Counted from the stretch's first letter, positions 43,962 to 53,058 are shown. The stretch is 64,000 bases of DNA from Geodermatophilus sp. DSM 45219 (GCF_900104025.1 NZ_FNIQ01000008.1:1-64000), one strand, 5' to 3'. The notes: a model not told the origin generated them from the sequence alone. Numbers and translations: made by a program.

Positions 43962-43967
43962 AAGTTC

Positions 43968-44435
43968 ATGCGTCTGGTTACTGCTCAGCCGCCCACCGCC
44001 GAGACCTTTGATCACCGCGTCTTGTGGGTGGATGCACTCGCGGGGTGGGTCGGACCCATTGGCGATCTCGACCGCCGTCGCGCCAGTTGGCTGTTTGATG
44101 CACTGGCTGTACTGCCTCTCACAGGCAATTCAACCGTCGCGGTGGACGGCTCCGCGATCTCGTTCTGCGATGATGAAGGGCTGCGGGTTTCCGTCTGCGC
44201 ACAGACGCTTGCCACCACGCGTGCGTGCCGAATACGGCTGGTCAACCCCACGCCTCATCTCCCGCTAATACCGAAGGCGGCCGGCGCGTCCGAGCCTATT
44301 GAGGGCGATCTACCTCCGACAGCCGCGGCTGTCGAGCGACTCGTCGAACTAGCTCTCCTCCCGTGGGGGCACCTCGTCCCGCCTTGGTCCGGTGGCCACC
44401 GGTCCTCTCTCAAGCGAGGAGCGCGCGGACGATGA
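43968..44435 (+). CDS. STAS-like anti-sigma-antagonist protein
   Basis: 155 aa. The strand-helix pattern [20 protein letters not shown] then [20 protein letters not shown] recalls a STAS domain. The position of the phosphorylatable Ser/Thr (F-C-D-D-EG in place of the usual D-S-x-G) is degenerate, so a regulatory role is uncertain. The C-terminus is Pro/Arg-rich. Its stop overlaps the arcA ATG (ATGA), so the two are co-translated, linking stress signalling to arginine breakdown by position only. Start supported by GGAGG inside a hairpin. Confidence 0.6.
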   Translation: MRLVTAQPPTAETFDHRVLWVDALAGWVGPIGDLDRRRASWLFDALAVLPLTGNSTVAVDGSAISFCDDEGLRVSVCAQTLATTRACRIRLVNPTPHLPLIPKAAGASEPIEGDLPPTAAAVERLVELALLPWGHLVPPWSGGHRSSLKRGARGR

Positions 44436-45706
44436 CCGATACGACTATTCCCAGGACGGGCGCAGACGTGCCGGTCGCCGCCTACGGCGTGCACTCCGAG
44501 GTCGGCGTGCTTCGCAAGGTCCTAGTCTGCGCACCGGGTCTGGCCCATTCCCGACTCACACCACGCAACTGCGACGACCTGCTGTTCGACGACGTCCTTT
44601 GGGTCGACAATGCCCGCCGGGACCACTTCGACTTCGTCGCCAAGCTGCGCAGTCGCGGTGTCGAGGTCGTGGAGTTGCACGACCTGCTGACCGAGACGAT
44701 GGCCATCCCCGGGGCGAAGGCGTGGCTGCTGGACCGCAAGGTCACGGCCAACGAGGTCGGCCTCGGGCTCGTCGACGGGACGCGGGCATTCCTCGAGTCC
44801 CTGGACGACCGCCGGCTGGCAGAGCTCCTCATCGGTGGGCTGGCCACGGTCGACCTGCCCGCCGACTTCCGGTCCGGGTACCTGGCGCTCGCCCGGGAGC
44901 AGCTCGGCGTCCGCGAGTACCTGATGCCGCCGTTGCCGAACACCCTCTACACCCGCGACACCACCTGCTGGATCTACGGCGGGCTCACGCTCAACCCGCT
45001 GTACTGGCCGGCCCGGCACGACGAGACGCTGCTCTACAAGGCCATCTACACCTTCCACCCCGACTTCGCCGGCGCCACGGTGTGGTGGGGCGATCCCGAG
45101 CGGGACTGGGGCCTGGCCACCATCGAGGGCGGCGACGTCATGCCGATCGGCAACGGCGCGGTGGCCATCGGCATGAGCGAGCGCACTTCCCGGCAGGCCA
45201 TCACCCAGCTCGCTGCAGCGCTGTTCGAGCACGGCGCCGCCACCCGAGTGATCGTCGCCGGCATGCCCAAGATGCGGGCCGCCATGCACCTGGACACGGT
45301 GTTCACCTTCGCCGACCGTGACGTCGCCACCGCCTACCGGGAGATCGTCGACGGCATCCATACCTTCAGCCTCCGGCCCGGCGACAAGGAACCGGTCGAG
45401 GTCACCGAGGAGAAGCGGACCTTTCCCGACGTCGTCGCCGACGCGCTGGGTCTGTCCGAGCTGCGGGTGCTGGAGACCGGGGGTGACGAGTACGCCAACG
45501 AGCGCCAGCAGTGGGACAGCGGCAACAACGTCGTCGCCGTCGCCCCAGGGGTGGTCTTCGCCTACGACCGCAACACCTACACCAACACCGTGCTGCGCAA
45601 GGCCGGCATCGAAGTGATCACAATCGTCGGCGCGGAGTTGGGCCGGGGTCGTGGCGGCGGGCACTGCATGACCTGCCCGATCATCCGCGACCCCGTCGAC
45701 GTCTGA
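44432..45706 (+). CDS. arcA: arginine deiminase
   Basis: 424 aa. Typical ADI motifs: [60 protein letters not shown] (catalytic Glu/His region, EGGD), [13 protein letters not shown] and the C-terminal [20 protein letters not shown] with the nucleophile Cys412. It hydrolyses arginine to citrulline and ammonia. The APC antiporter follows after a small membrane protein. Ornithine carbamoyltransferase and carbamate kinase are not seen in the window, so ATP formation by the full ADI pathway cannot be assumed. Confidence 0.95.
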   Translation: MTDTTIPRTGADVPVAAYGVHSEVGVLRKVLVCAPGLAHSRLTPRNCDDLLFDDVLWVDNARRDHFDFVAKLRSRGVEVVELHDLLTETMAIPGAKAWLLDRKVTANEVGLGLVDGTRAFLESLDDRRLAELLIGGLATVDLPADFRSGYLALAREQLGVREYLMPPLPNTLYTRDTTCWIYGGLTLNPLYWPARHDETLLYKAIYTFHPDFAGATVWWGDPERDWGLATIEGGDVMPIGNGAVAIGMSERTSRQAITQLAAALFEHGAATRVIVAGMPKMRAAMHLDTVFTFADRDVATAYREIVDGIHTFSLRPGDKEPVEVTEEKRTFPDVVADALGLSELRVLETGGDEYANERQQWDSGNNVVAVAPGVVFAYDRNTYTNTVLRKAGIEVITIVGAELGRGRGGGHCMTCPIIRDPVDV

Positions 45707-45831
45707 GCCGATCGCTCGTCGAGCCGGGCACCGTCCGGCTGCTACTGAGGAGAGCTCCGGTCAGACCAGTCGGTGAGTCCGTCACCGAGCCTGGCGTCCG
45801 GGGCCTCGGCTGCCCGATTGAGAGGGACGCC

Positions 45832-46086
45832 ATGGAAGAGCGAGATGTCCTGACGGCGCGACGGCCGACGTTGCTCGTCGATGCTCTGCTGGACCTCGTC
45901 GCCCTGGCGGTCCTGATTGCAAGTTCCCTCGTGCTGTTCGGTTTCGACGCGCTGGACGGACCACTTCAGGTGGCTCTGGTGGGATGCGCCGCGATCGCGG
46001 CGCTATGCGTTCTGTACGGAGTCGTCGGCTTCAAGATCGAAAAGGTCGAGCCGGTGGCGCTCGGCCGAGCCCCAGGACAGGAGTGA
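45832..46086 (+). CDS. small two-TM membrane protein
   Basis: 84 aa with two hydrophobic helices, about 20-40 (LLDLVALAVLIASSLVLFGF) and 46-68 (LQVALVGCAAIAALCVLYGV). The N-terminus is charged and the C-terminus is Lys/Glu-rich. No family is known to me. Its place between arcA and the antiporter, 5 bp before the latter's start, suggests an accessory subunit or co-regulated partner. Confidence 0.7.
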   Translation: MEERDVLTARRPTLLVDALLDLVALAVLIASSLVLFGFDALDGPLQVALVGCAAIAALCVLYGVVGFKIEKVEPVALGRAPGQE

Positions 46087-46091
46087 CTGCG

Positions 46092-47567
46092 ATGGTCGAC
46101 ACGGCCCCACGGGCTGCCGGCGCGGTTGCCGACGCCCCGGTCGCGACGCCGGGAAAGATGTCGCTGCCCACCCTCACCGCGATGGTGGTCGGCAGCATGG
46201 TCGGCGCGGGCGTCTTCTCGCTGCCGGCGCGCTTCGGCGTGGCAACCGGCGTCCTCGGATCGCTGATCGCCTGGACGATCGCGGGGACGGGCATGCTGAT
46301 GCTCGCCTTCGTGTTCCAGAACCTCGCGATCCGCAAGCCCCAGCTGGACTCCGGGGTCTTCATCTACGCCAAGGCCGGGTTCGGCGACTACGTCGGGTTC
46401 AACTCGGCGATCGGCTTCTGGGCCAGCACGGTCTCCGGCAACGCCTTCTACTGGATCTTCATCACGGCGACCATCGGCGCGTTCTTCCCAGTGTTCGGTG
46501 ACGGCGACACGGTCCTCGCGGTGGCGCTCGGCACGGTCGGTGTCTGGCTCTTCCACTACCTGATCGCGCGGGGCGTTCGTGACGCCGCCATCGTCAACCG
46601 CATCGTGACGGTGTTCAAGATTCTGCCGATCCTCACCTTCATCGTCGTGCTGTTCGTGGCGTTCGACGCCGGCGTCTTCGCCGACAACTGGATCGCCACC
46701 GGCTACGGCGACCTGGGCTCGCTCGACGAGCAGATCCGCAACACCATGATCATCACGACGTTCGTCTTCATCGGCATCGAGGGCGCCAGCGTCTACTCGC
46801 GCTACGCCAAGCGGCGCCAAGACGTCGGCAGGGCGACCGTCCTGGGCTTCCTGAGCGTGCTGTCGATCTTCGCCCTGGTGACGCTGTCGAGCTACGGGGT
46901 GATGCCGCAGCCGGAGATTGCCGCGACCCGCCAGCCGTCGATGATCGGCCTCTTCGAGTCCGTCGTCGGCGACTGGGGCCGCTGGTTCATCAGCGCGGCC
47001 GTCATCGTCTCCGTCCTCGGCGCCTACCTCGCCTGGAGCTTGATGGCGGCCGAGGTGATGTACATCCCGGCCCGCAATGAGGACCTCCCGGCCTTCCTGG
47101 GTAGGGAGAACGACAAGGCCACGCCGATCACGGCACTCGTCGTCAGCTCGCTGGCGGTCCAGGGCCTCCTCGCCGCGACGCTGGTCCTGACCGATGCGCT
47201 GAACTTCATGCTCGATCTGTCCACCTGTTTGGCGCTGATCCCCTACTTCCTGACCGCCGCGTACGCGCTGAAGCTCGGCCTCACGGGGGAGGGCTACGAG
47301 GACGTGACCGCCAGGACGCGTCGGAAGGAGGCGATCATCGCGGGGATCGCCACCGCCTACACGCTGTTCCTCTTCGAGGCCGCCGGCCTGAAGTTCCTGC
47401 TGCTGGCCACGGTGATTCTCGCCCCGGCCACCCTACTGTACGTCAAGGCGCGCAGCGAGCACAGCCGCCGGCTGTTCAGCCCCACCGAGATGGTGCTCTG
47501 CGCCGTGATCGTGGCCGCCGGCATCACCGGCGTCGTCGGCTTGTGGACCGGCTTCATCACCACCTGA
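46092..47567 (+). CDS. arcD: arginine/ornithine-type APC antiporter
   Basis: 491 aa with about 12 membrane helices. TM1 reads VVGSMVGAGVFSLPARFGV (APC substrate loop G-S-x-G-x-G), and later segments include TFVFIGIEGASVYSRYAKRR (family motif in TM6/loop 7). The fold and the GIEGASVYS signature match the basic amino-acid/polyamine antiporters (ArcD, ArcE). Next to arcA it probably exchanges arginine for ornithine or citrulline. Followed 17 bp later by a lipoprotein gene, so likely one transcript. Confidence 0.92.
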   Translation: MVDTAPRAAGAVADAPVATPGKMSLPTLTAMVVGSMVGAGVFSLPARFGVATGVLGSLIAWTIAGTGMLMLAFVFQNLAIRKPQLDSGVFIYAKAGFGDYVGFNSAIGFWASTVSGNAFYWIFITATIGAFFPVFGDGDTVLAVALGTVGVWLFHYLIARGVRDAAIVNRIVTVFKILPILTFIVVLFVAFDAGVFADNWIATGYGDLGSLDEQIRNTMIITTFVFIGIEGASVYSRYAKRRQDVGRATVLGFLSVLSIFALVTLSSYGVMPQPEIAATRQPSMIGLFESVVGDWGRWFISAAVIVSVLGAYLAWSLMAAEVMYIPARNEDLPAFLGRENDKATPITALVVSSLAVQGLLAATLVLTDALNFMLDLSTCLALIPYFLTAAYALKLGLTGEGYEDVTARTRRKEAIIAGIATAYTLFLFEAAGLKFLLLATVILAPATLLYVKARSEHSRRLFSPTEMVLCAVIVAAGITGVVGLWTGFITT

Positions 47568-47584
47568 GCCCCGGAGGAGCTGAC

Positions 47585-48136
47585 ATGAACCGCACCGGAG
47601 TCGCCGTGGCGGCCCTGCTCACCCTGCTGGTGCTGGCCGGCTGCACGTCGGCGCGCGCCGACCCGCCGAACCTCGACCGGGCCAGGATCGGGCTCGACAG
47701 CGTCGACGGGCGGGTAGGAGACCTCCGGCTGCTCGGCGTGTCCGTCGCGTCCCCCGGGACCCGCGGCAGCCTGCACATCGCCGGGGACGGCGCCGCTCTC
47801 CTGCTGACGATCGCGAACGGCGGCGAGGCCGACGATGAACTCACCGGGGCCTCGGCCGAGGTCGCCGAGGCGGTCGTCCTCCGGGACGGCGACCAGGAGG
47901 CGGAACCGCGCCTGGAGGTGCCCGTGCCCGCCGGCGGGGTCGCGGCCCTCCGCGAGGTGAGCGGCCTCCACCTGGAGCTGACCGGGCTCCGTGGGGCCCT
48001 GCGCAGCGGCTTCAGCGTCCCGGTCACCTTCGAGTTCCGCGACGCCGGCTCGGTAACCCTCTCCGTGCCGATCCGCACTTACACCGACGTCCGGCCGGAC
48101 AGGTTCACGGAGCCCGCCGACGCGGTCGGCCGCTGA
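47585..48136 (+). CDS. PCu(A)C-like lipoprotein, cassette copy 1
   Basis: 183 aa. Lipobox LVLAGC (Cys about residue 20) is followed by a beta-rich domain of about 140 residues: DSVDGRVGDLRLLGVSVASP, LLLTIANGGEADDELTGASA and EVPVPAGGVAALREVSGLHL. The layout resembles PCu(A)C/DUF461 copper chaperones, but the usual HxM...MxM copper ligands are not evident (none seen here), so metal binding is doubtful. It is a clear paralogue of the protein at 58679, and both are followed by a GH15 gene. Membrane-anchored outside. Confidence 0.75.
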   Translation: MNRTGVAVAALLTLLVLAGCTSARADPPNLDRARIGLDSVDGRVGDLRLLGVSVASPGTRGSLHIAGDGAALLLTIANGGEADDELTGASAEVAEAVVLRDGDQEAEPRLEVPVPAGGVAALREVSGLHLELTGLRGALRSGFSVPVTFEFRDAGSVTLSVPIRTYTDVRPDRFTEPADAVGR

Positions 48137-48210
48137 CCGGGCTGTCACCCCTGGAAGACAAAACTCGACGACGTGGTCAAGGTGCTCATCAAGTTCTAGG
48201 AGGGTCCGCG

Positions 48211-50037
48211 GTGCTCGACCTCGATCCCGGCTTCCGGCCGATCCGGCTCCACGACGGCTACCCGCCACTGGCCGACCTCGGCCTGATCGGCGACGGAGCG
48301 ACCGCGGCGTTGGTCGGACTCGACGGTGTTATCCGGTGGATGTGCGTCCCCGACTTCGACTCCGAACCGCTGTTCTGCTCACTGCTGGACTCTGCTCGCG
48401 GCGGCTCGTTCATCGTGGTACCGGAACGGCTGGTCGAGGCGCGGCAGCGATACGAGCCGGACACCGGCGTCCTGATCACCGAGCTGCGCAGCGACACCGG
48501 GCTCGTGCGACTCACGGACGCCCTGGCGTTGCGCTCCGGGGCCGATCTCACCGACGATGCCCCCGCCGACCGCGGTGAACTCGTCCGCTCAGCGGTGGTG
48601 CTCTCCGGGTACGTCCGGCTCCGCGTCGCCGTGCAGCCGCGCGGCGGCGCGCAGCCCCGCCCGGCGTTCAACGGCCTGGCCGTCGAGTGCGCCCGCCAGC
48701 CGGGACTGCGGCTGCACCTGCGGTCCAATCGCCCGCTTCCCGGGTTGCTGAGCACCCACGACCTGCAGCAGGGCGATCGGCTCGACCTGGTCCTCTCGTG
48801 GGGCCGCTTGCATCGGCACCACCCGCTCGACGCCGAGGCGAGGCTCGCCGAGACGGCCGACGGGTGGCGGCGGTGGATGACCGGCTTCTCCTACGACGGC
48901 CCGCAGCCGGACATGGTCCGGCGGGCGGCGATCACGCTCAAGCTCTGCGACCACTGGGCGCACGGGTCGCTCGTCGCGGCGCCGACGTCGTCCCTGCCGG
49001 CGCCCGTCGGGGGGATCCGCAACTGGGACTACCGCTACACGTGGGTCCGCGATGCCGCCTACGCCGTCTTCGCGCTGCGCCGGATCGGTTTCGTCAACGA
49101 GGCCGATGCCTACCTCGGCTGGGTCCTCGACGCGTTCGAGCGGAGCCGGCAGCCGAGGATCATGTACACCATCGCCGGCGACCCGATCCCCGACGAATGG
49201 GAGGACGTCGAGCTCGAGGGATATCGCGGCTCGGCGCCGGTGCGTTGGGGCAACGGCGCGGCCGACCAGCGCCAGCACGACGTCTACGGCGAGGTCCTCG
49301 ACTGCGCGGACCAGTGGGTCAAGGCGGGCGGCCGGCTCGACCCCGCCCTGTGGGGTGGGCTGAGCGGCATCGCCGACGCCGCCGGCCGGGCGTGGCGGCA
49401 GCCGGACCAGGGCATCTGGGAGGTGCGCAGCAGCGGCCGGGTGTTCACCTACTCCGCCGCCATGTGCCAGGTGGCGCTGGACCGGGCCGCGGCGACAGGT
49501 GAGCAACTCGGTCTCGCCGGACCCCTCGCGCGCTGGCGGAGGGAGGCCGCCGATCTCCGGGAGACCATCCTGACGCGGGCGTGGAACGAGGACGCGAAAA
49601 CCCTGTCCGAGCACCTCGACGGTGGCGACAGCCTAGATGCCAGCCTGCTGGCGCTCCCGCTGCGCGGCGTGATCCCGGCCGATCACCCGAGGATGGTCGC
49701 CACGACCGCCGCGATCGCCGAGCGACTGTCGGCCGGCGACGGCCTGCTCTACCGCTACCGGCACGACGAGTCCCCGGACGGGCTCGCCGGTGACGAAGGT
49801 GCGTTCCTGCTGTGCAGCTTCTGGCTCGTCGACAACCTGGTACTCCAGGGGAAGCTGGATGAGGCCGAGGGGCTGTACGCGTCGCTGTGCGCCAGGGCGA
49901 GCCCGCTCGGCCTCCTGTCGGAGCAGATCGACCCGTCGAGCGGTGAACTCACCGGGAACTTTCCCCAGGCGTTCAGCCACATCGGAGTGATCGCCAGCGG
50001 GGTGAACCTGGCCAGGGCGATGAGGAGGGGGAGGTGA
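48211..50037 (+). CDS. GH15 glucoamylase/trehalase-family hydrolase, cassette copy 1
   Basis: 608 aa. The N-terminal beta-domain opens DGYPPLADLGLIGDGATAAL. The (alpha/alpha)6 barrel has GGIRNWDYRYTWVRDAAYAV, then GIWEVRSSGRVFTYSAAMCQ (region of the general-acid Glu) and LSEQIDPSSGELTGNFPQAF (general-base Glu). Related actinobacterial GH15 enzymes include trehalases and exo-alpha-glucosidases; which applies is not determinable. No signal peptide is seen. The GTG start follows AGGAGG. Its stop overlaps the G6PD-like ATG (GTGATCG). Confidence 0.88.
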   Translation: MLDLDPGFRPIRLHDGYPPLADLGLIGDGATAALVGLDGVIRWMCVPDFDSEPLFCSLLDSARGGSFIVVPERLVEARQRYEPDTGVLITELRSDTGLVRLTDALALRSGADLTDDAPADRGELVRSAVVLSGYVRLRVAVQPRGGAQPRPAFNGLAVECARQPGLRLHLRSNRPLPGLLSTHDLQQGDRLDLVLSWGRLHRHHPLDAEARLAETADGWRRWMTGFSYDGPQPDMVRRAAITLKLCDHWAHGSLVAAPTSSLPAPVGGIRNWDYRYTWVRDAAYAVFALRRIGFVNEADAYLGWVLDAFERSRQPRIMYTIAGDPIPDEWEDVELEGYRGSAPVRWGNGAADQRQHDVYGEVLDCADQWVKAGGRLDPALWGGLSGIADAAGRAWRQPDQGIWEVRSSGRVFTYSAAMCQVALDRAAATGEQLGLAGPLARWRREAADLRETILTRAWNEDAKTLSEHLDGGDSLDASLLALPLRGVIPADHPRMVATTAAIAERLSAGDGLLYRYRHDESPDGLAGDEGAFLLCSFWLVDNLVLQGKLDEAEGLYASLCARASPLGLLSEQIDPSSGELTGNFPQAFSHIGVIASGVNLARAMRRGR

Positions 50038-51404
50038 TCGAGCGCTTCGTCCTCCTCGGGGCCACCGGCGACCTGACGGCGCGATACCTCCTGCCCGGGC
50101 TTGCGGCGCTGGGCAACGGCGGGCACCTCGGCGACGGGTTCCGGCTGATCGGCGTGGGCCGGGAGGACTGGGGGAACGAGCAGTTCCGCGGGTGGGCGCG
50201 TGCCCAGCTCGGTCAGCACGGGGGGCAGTTCCCGGCCGCTGACCGGGACGCGATCGTGTCGGCGGCCGAGTACCACCGGGCCGACGTCACCGACCCGGCC
50301 GCCCTGCGCGCCGTAGTCCGGGGTGCCGAGCCGATCGCGGCCTACCTCGCCCTTCCGCCGTTCCTGTTCGCCCCCACCGTCTCGGCGCTGCACGGTGCCG
50401 GGCTGCCGGAGGGGAGCTCGATCGTGCTGGAGAAGCCGTTCGGTGAGGATCTCGCCCAGGCGGTCGAGCTGAACGCCCTGCTCGCCCGGGTCGTCCCTGA
50501 GGAATCGGTGTTCCGCGTCGACCACTTCCTGGCCATGACGACCGTGCAGAACGTCCTCGGCACCAGGTTGGCCAACCGGGTGCTGGAGCCAATCTGGAAC
50601 AGCGCGCACATCGCGGAGATCGACGTCGTCTGGGACGAGACGCTCGCCCTGGAGGGTAGGGCCGGATACTACGACGGCGTCGGCGCGCTGAAGGACATGC
50701 TGCAGAACCACCTGCTGCAGTTGCTCTGCCTGGTGGCGATGGAGCCGCCGATCAGTCTCGACGCCCGAGACCTGCGGGACCGCAAGGTGGACGTGCTGCG
50801 CTCGATCCGCCCGCTGAGCGCCGACGACGTCGTCCGTCACACACGTCGGGCCCGCTACACGAGCGGGCTCGTCGACGGCGTATCCGTTCCTGCGTACGTG
50901 GAGGAGGACGGCGTCGACCCGGCCCACCGGACGGAGACGTTCGCCGAGCTGGAACTCCGGTTGGACAACTGGCGCTGGCGCGGCACCGTGTTCCGGCTCC
51001 GGACCGGCAAGGCGCTCGGGCGGAACCGGATGGAGGTGGCGGTGCACTTCCGGCCGGTGCCGCACCTGCCCCGTGGCATGCGCGGCGACCCGCAACCCAA
51101 CGTGCTGCGCTTCGGGCTCCAGCCCGAGAGCGTCGTCGTCGAGATGTCCGGCGTCGGCGCCCGCGCGCACACGCTGGTCCCGCTGACCCTCGCCGCTGAA
51201 CTCGAACCGGCCGAACTACCCGCCTACGGTCGGCTGTTGCTGGACGTGTTCCACCGTGACCCTGCCCTGTCGATCCGCGGTGACGAAGCGGAGGAATCCT
51301 GGCGCGTCGTTACACCCGTGCTCGACGCATGGGCCAAGGACCTGGTTCCGCTCCAGGAGTACCCCGCCGGATCGGACGGGCCGTTCGATCAGCGCGAGCG
51401 CTGA
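50034..51404 (+). CDS. glucose-6-phosphate dehydrogenase-like protein, cassette copy 1
   Basis: 456 aa. The Rossmann loop is LLGATGDLTARYLLPGL (7-23), EKPFGEDLAQA is present, and GVGALKDMLQNHLLQLLCLV holds the second active-site His. The usual RIDHYLGKE is replaced by RVDHFLAMTTVQN, so the catalytic His is kept but the conserved Lys of GKE is lost. It should still bind NADP and sugar phosphate, but activity may be altered. The ATG overlaps the GH15 stop by 4 bp. An IS5-type element starts 10 bp after its stop. Confidence 0.8.
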   Translation: MIERFVLLGATGDLTARYLLPGLAALGNGGHLGDGFRLIGVGREDWGNEQFRGWARAQLGQHGGQFPAADRDAIVSAAEYHRADVTDPAALRAVVRGAEPIAAYLALPPFLFAPTVSALHGAGLPEGSSIVLEKPFGEDLAQAVELNALLARVVPEESVFRVDHFLAMTTVQNVLGTRLANRVLEPIWNSAHIAEIDVVWDETLALEGRAGYYDGVGALKDMLQNHLLQLLCLVAMEPPISLDARDLRDRKVDVLRSIRPLSADDVVRHTRRARYTSGLVDGVSVPAYVEEDGVDPAHRTETFAELELRLDNWRWRGTVFRLRTGKALGRNRMEVAVHFRPVPHLPRGMRGDPQPNVLRFGLQPESVVVEMSGVGARAHTLVPLTLAAELEPAELPAYGRLLLDVFHRDPALSIRGDEAEESWRVVTPVLDAWAKDLVPLQEYPAGSDGPFDQRER

Positions 51405-51411
51405 ACTGCGC

Positions 51412-51414
51412 TTA
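51412..51414. repeat. target-site duplication TTA (left)
   Basis: Matches 52383-52385 on the other side of the IS. Confidence 0.8.
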
Positions 51415-52382
51415 GGGCCTCCGCCATTAGGTCAGCGGATCCGTGGTGATCTTGGACGGGTGTCCCATCGATAGCGGTACCAGGCGGCCCGCAGCAACGC
51501 ACGGATTGTGACGATCGCGGTAGCGAGGGCAAGGAAGGCGTCAACACAGACCTGGCGGCGTTCGGTGCAGCGACGCAGCCGGCCGAAGTCGTTGAGCCAG
51601 GAGTTGGTCCGCTCGACAACCCACCGCCGGCCGACCTGGATCGGCGCGGGTGTACCGCGCGCGGCGATCTGCCCGGCGAGGCCTCGCTCGTCAAGGGCTT
51701 CCCGGCAGGGCCGGTAGTCATAGCCGGCGTCCAGGTGCACGGTCACGTCCGCTGGCAGGGGTTGGAAGTCCTTGAGCGCGTCCAGGGTCTCCCCGAGCAG
51801 AGCGTCGTCGCGGGTGTTGGCCGGCGCGGACACCGTGGCCATCGGCACGCCGGCGCCGTCGCACAGCTGGGACCGCTTCATGCCGCCCTTGCCGCGGTCT
51901 ACCGGGCTGCGACCGGCGCACTGTCCACCGCAGGGCGCCTTGGTGGTGCAGCCGTCCACGGCCAGGTCGGCCAGGTCCAGGCCGATCATCGTGTCGTAGG
52001 CGTCCAGGCAGGCCAGCCGTAGCCGGTCGAAGATGCCCAGCCTGATCCATTCGTCCCGGCGGCGGCGCATGGTGGTGGCCGAGCAGTCGGCGTCGGCGAT
52101 CCGGTCGTAGCCGGCGCCGAACACCAGCGCGGCGACCAGGTGGTCGAACACCACGGCGTCGGCGATGCGCGGCCGGTGACAGCCCAGCGGGTGCTCATCG
52201 ACACGCGTGGGCAGCAGCGCGAGGAACTGCTCGCGCAGCGGGTCAAGGATGCACGATGGGACGGCAGGCACGAGCGGTCCACAGCTCACGGAGCGTCAGC
52301 ACCTTCGCGAGCGTGGCCCTCGTGCCTGCCCCCGACGACCAGCCACGCCGAACGTGGTGATCATCCCTACTGGCGGACGCCC
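51415..52382 (-). mobile_element. intact IS5-family insertion sequence (968 bp)
   Basis: Imperfect terminal repeats GGGCCTCCGCCATTAGG (left) and, as reverse complement of the right end, GGGCGTCCGCCAGTAGG: 15 of 17 match. A TTA duplication flanks it, as in the IS427-type branch of IS5 (target TNA). It encloses one transposase ORF on the minus strand and looks recently inserted. Confidence 0.9.
51432..52289 (-). CDS. IS5-family DDE transposase
   Basis: 285 aa. DUF4096-like N-terminus (HRPRIADAVVFDHLVAALVF). DDE catalytic residues: Asp in LADLAVDGCTTKAPCGG, Asp in VTVHLDAGYDYRPC and Glu in VGRRWVVERTNSWLNDFGRL, followed by CTERRQVCVDAFLALATAIV. It has the full IS427/IS5 layout in a single frame and is likely active. 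Confidence 0.92.
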   Translation of the reverse strand: MSCGPLVPAVPSCILDPLREQFLALLPTRVDEHPLGCHRPRIADAVVFDHLVAALVFGAGYDRIADADCSATTMRRRRDEWIRLGIFDRLRLACLDAYDTMIGLDLADLAVDGCTTKAPCGGQCAGRSPVDRGKGGMKRSQLCDGAGVPMATVSAPANTRDDALLGETLDALKDFQPLPADVTVHLDAGYDYRPCREALDERGLAGQIAARGTPAPIQVGRRWVVERTNSWLNDFGRLRRCTERRQVCVDAFLALATAIVTIRALLRAAWYRYRWDTRPRSPRIR

Positions 52383-52385
52383 TTA
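52383..52385. repeat. target-site duplication TTA (right)
   Basis: Follows the right inverted repeat; pairs with 51412-51414. Confidence 0.8.
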
Positions 52386-52475
52386 GCAGTCTGACGTCGG
52401 CGTCGATCGGCCAACGGGCCGCAGACCGGCACGGCCAGGTCGCCGTCGACCCGGCCGTCCGCCCGCGCGGTCCGG

Positions 52476-52943
52476 TCACTCCGGTGGGTCGACGGGGCCG
52501 CGGACGACGACGACCGGGCAGGCGGCGCGGGCGATGACGTGCTGGCTGACCGAGCCCAGCAGCATCCCCGTGAACCCGCCACGGCCACGACTGCCGACGA
52601 CGAGCAGAGCCGCATCTGCCGCCGCGTCGACCAGGACCTGCCCCGGATGACCCATGACCGCGCGCTGGGACACCCGGTCGGCATCCGACGAGTCCACCGC
52701 CCTCGCGACCGTGTTCTCCAGCATGCTGGTCGCATCGCCTTCCCAGTCGATGGCCATGAGGGCACCGGCCCCATCGACCCCGACCGCCGGGATCCTCCAG
52801 GAGATGACCGCCTCGACCGGCTGGCCGGTGAGCCGCGCTTGGCCGAGCGCCCAGCGCAACGCCTCCTCCGAGTGCGACGAGCCGTCCACTCCCACGACGA
52901 TGCGGCCGGAACCGGACTGCGGATCGGTGCCCGGAGTGCTCAT
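52476..52943 (-). CDS. universal stress protein (UspA family)
   Basis: 155 aa. GRIVVGVDGSSHSEEALRWA starts the fold. ALLVVGSRGRGGFTGMLLGS is the ATP-binding G-x2-G-x9-G(S) motif, and it ends VIARAACPVVVVRG. With the motif intact it belongs to the ATP-binding USPs induced by stress or hypoxia in actinobacteria. The ATG at 52943 is the usual start (MSTPGTDP). Confidence 0.9.
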   Translation of the reverse strand: MSTPGTDPQSGSGRIVVGVDGSSHSEEALRWALGQARLTGQPVEAVISWRIPAVGVDGAGALMAIDWEGDATSMLENTVARAVDSSDADRVSQRAVMGHPGQVLVDAAADAALLVVGSRGRGGFTGMLLGSVSQHVIARAACPVVVVRGPVDPPE

Positions 52944-53058
52944 GGCGTCGTGCTCCTGCCGGTCGACGACGGGGCGGTGTCTTCCCCATCGCACACCTTG
53001 CAGAGCCGGACACGCCAGTCAAGGCCGTAGGAGCACCCGATGGTCACGGAGGACCGAG

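Larger units (their letters stand above)
43066..43967. other. non-coding region upstream of IS110 transposase, with IS110 C-tail relic and RBS hairpin
   Basis: The 43066-43320 part is the upstream end of the IS110 transposase unit and is where a bridge RNA would lie if this is an IS110-group (not IS1111-group) element. The right copy of the 21-bp repeat is at 43317-43337. At about 43340-43520, two minus-strand frames (SLNDDLAEGGPQADTPPRG and GGHRRTPLPGAPTEAFHRTV) resemble the long C-terminal tail of other IS110 transposases, suggesting an older truncated copy. The rest to 43942 shows nothing. Confidence 0.35.

Noticed and set aside
37504..43967. attL/attR pair from the tRNA-Ala 3' end
   Set aside because: No second copy of GGTTCGAGTCCCC followed by the acceptor end was found in the window.
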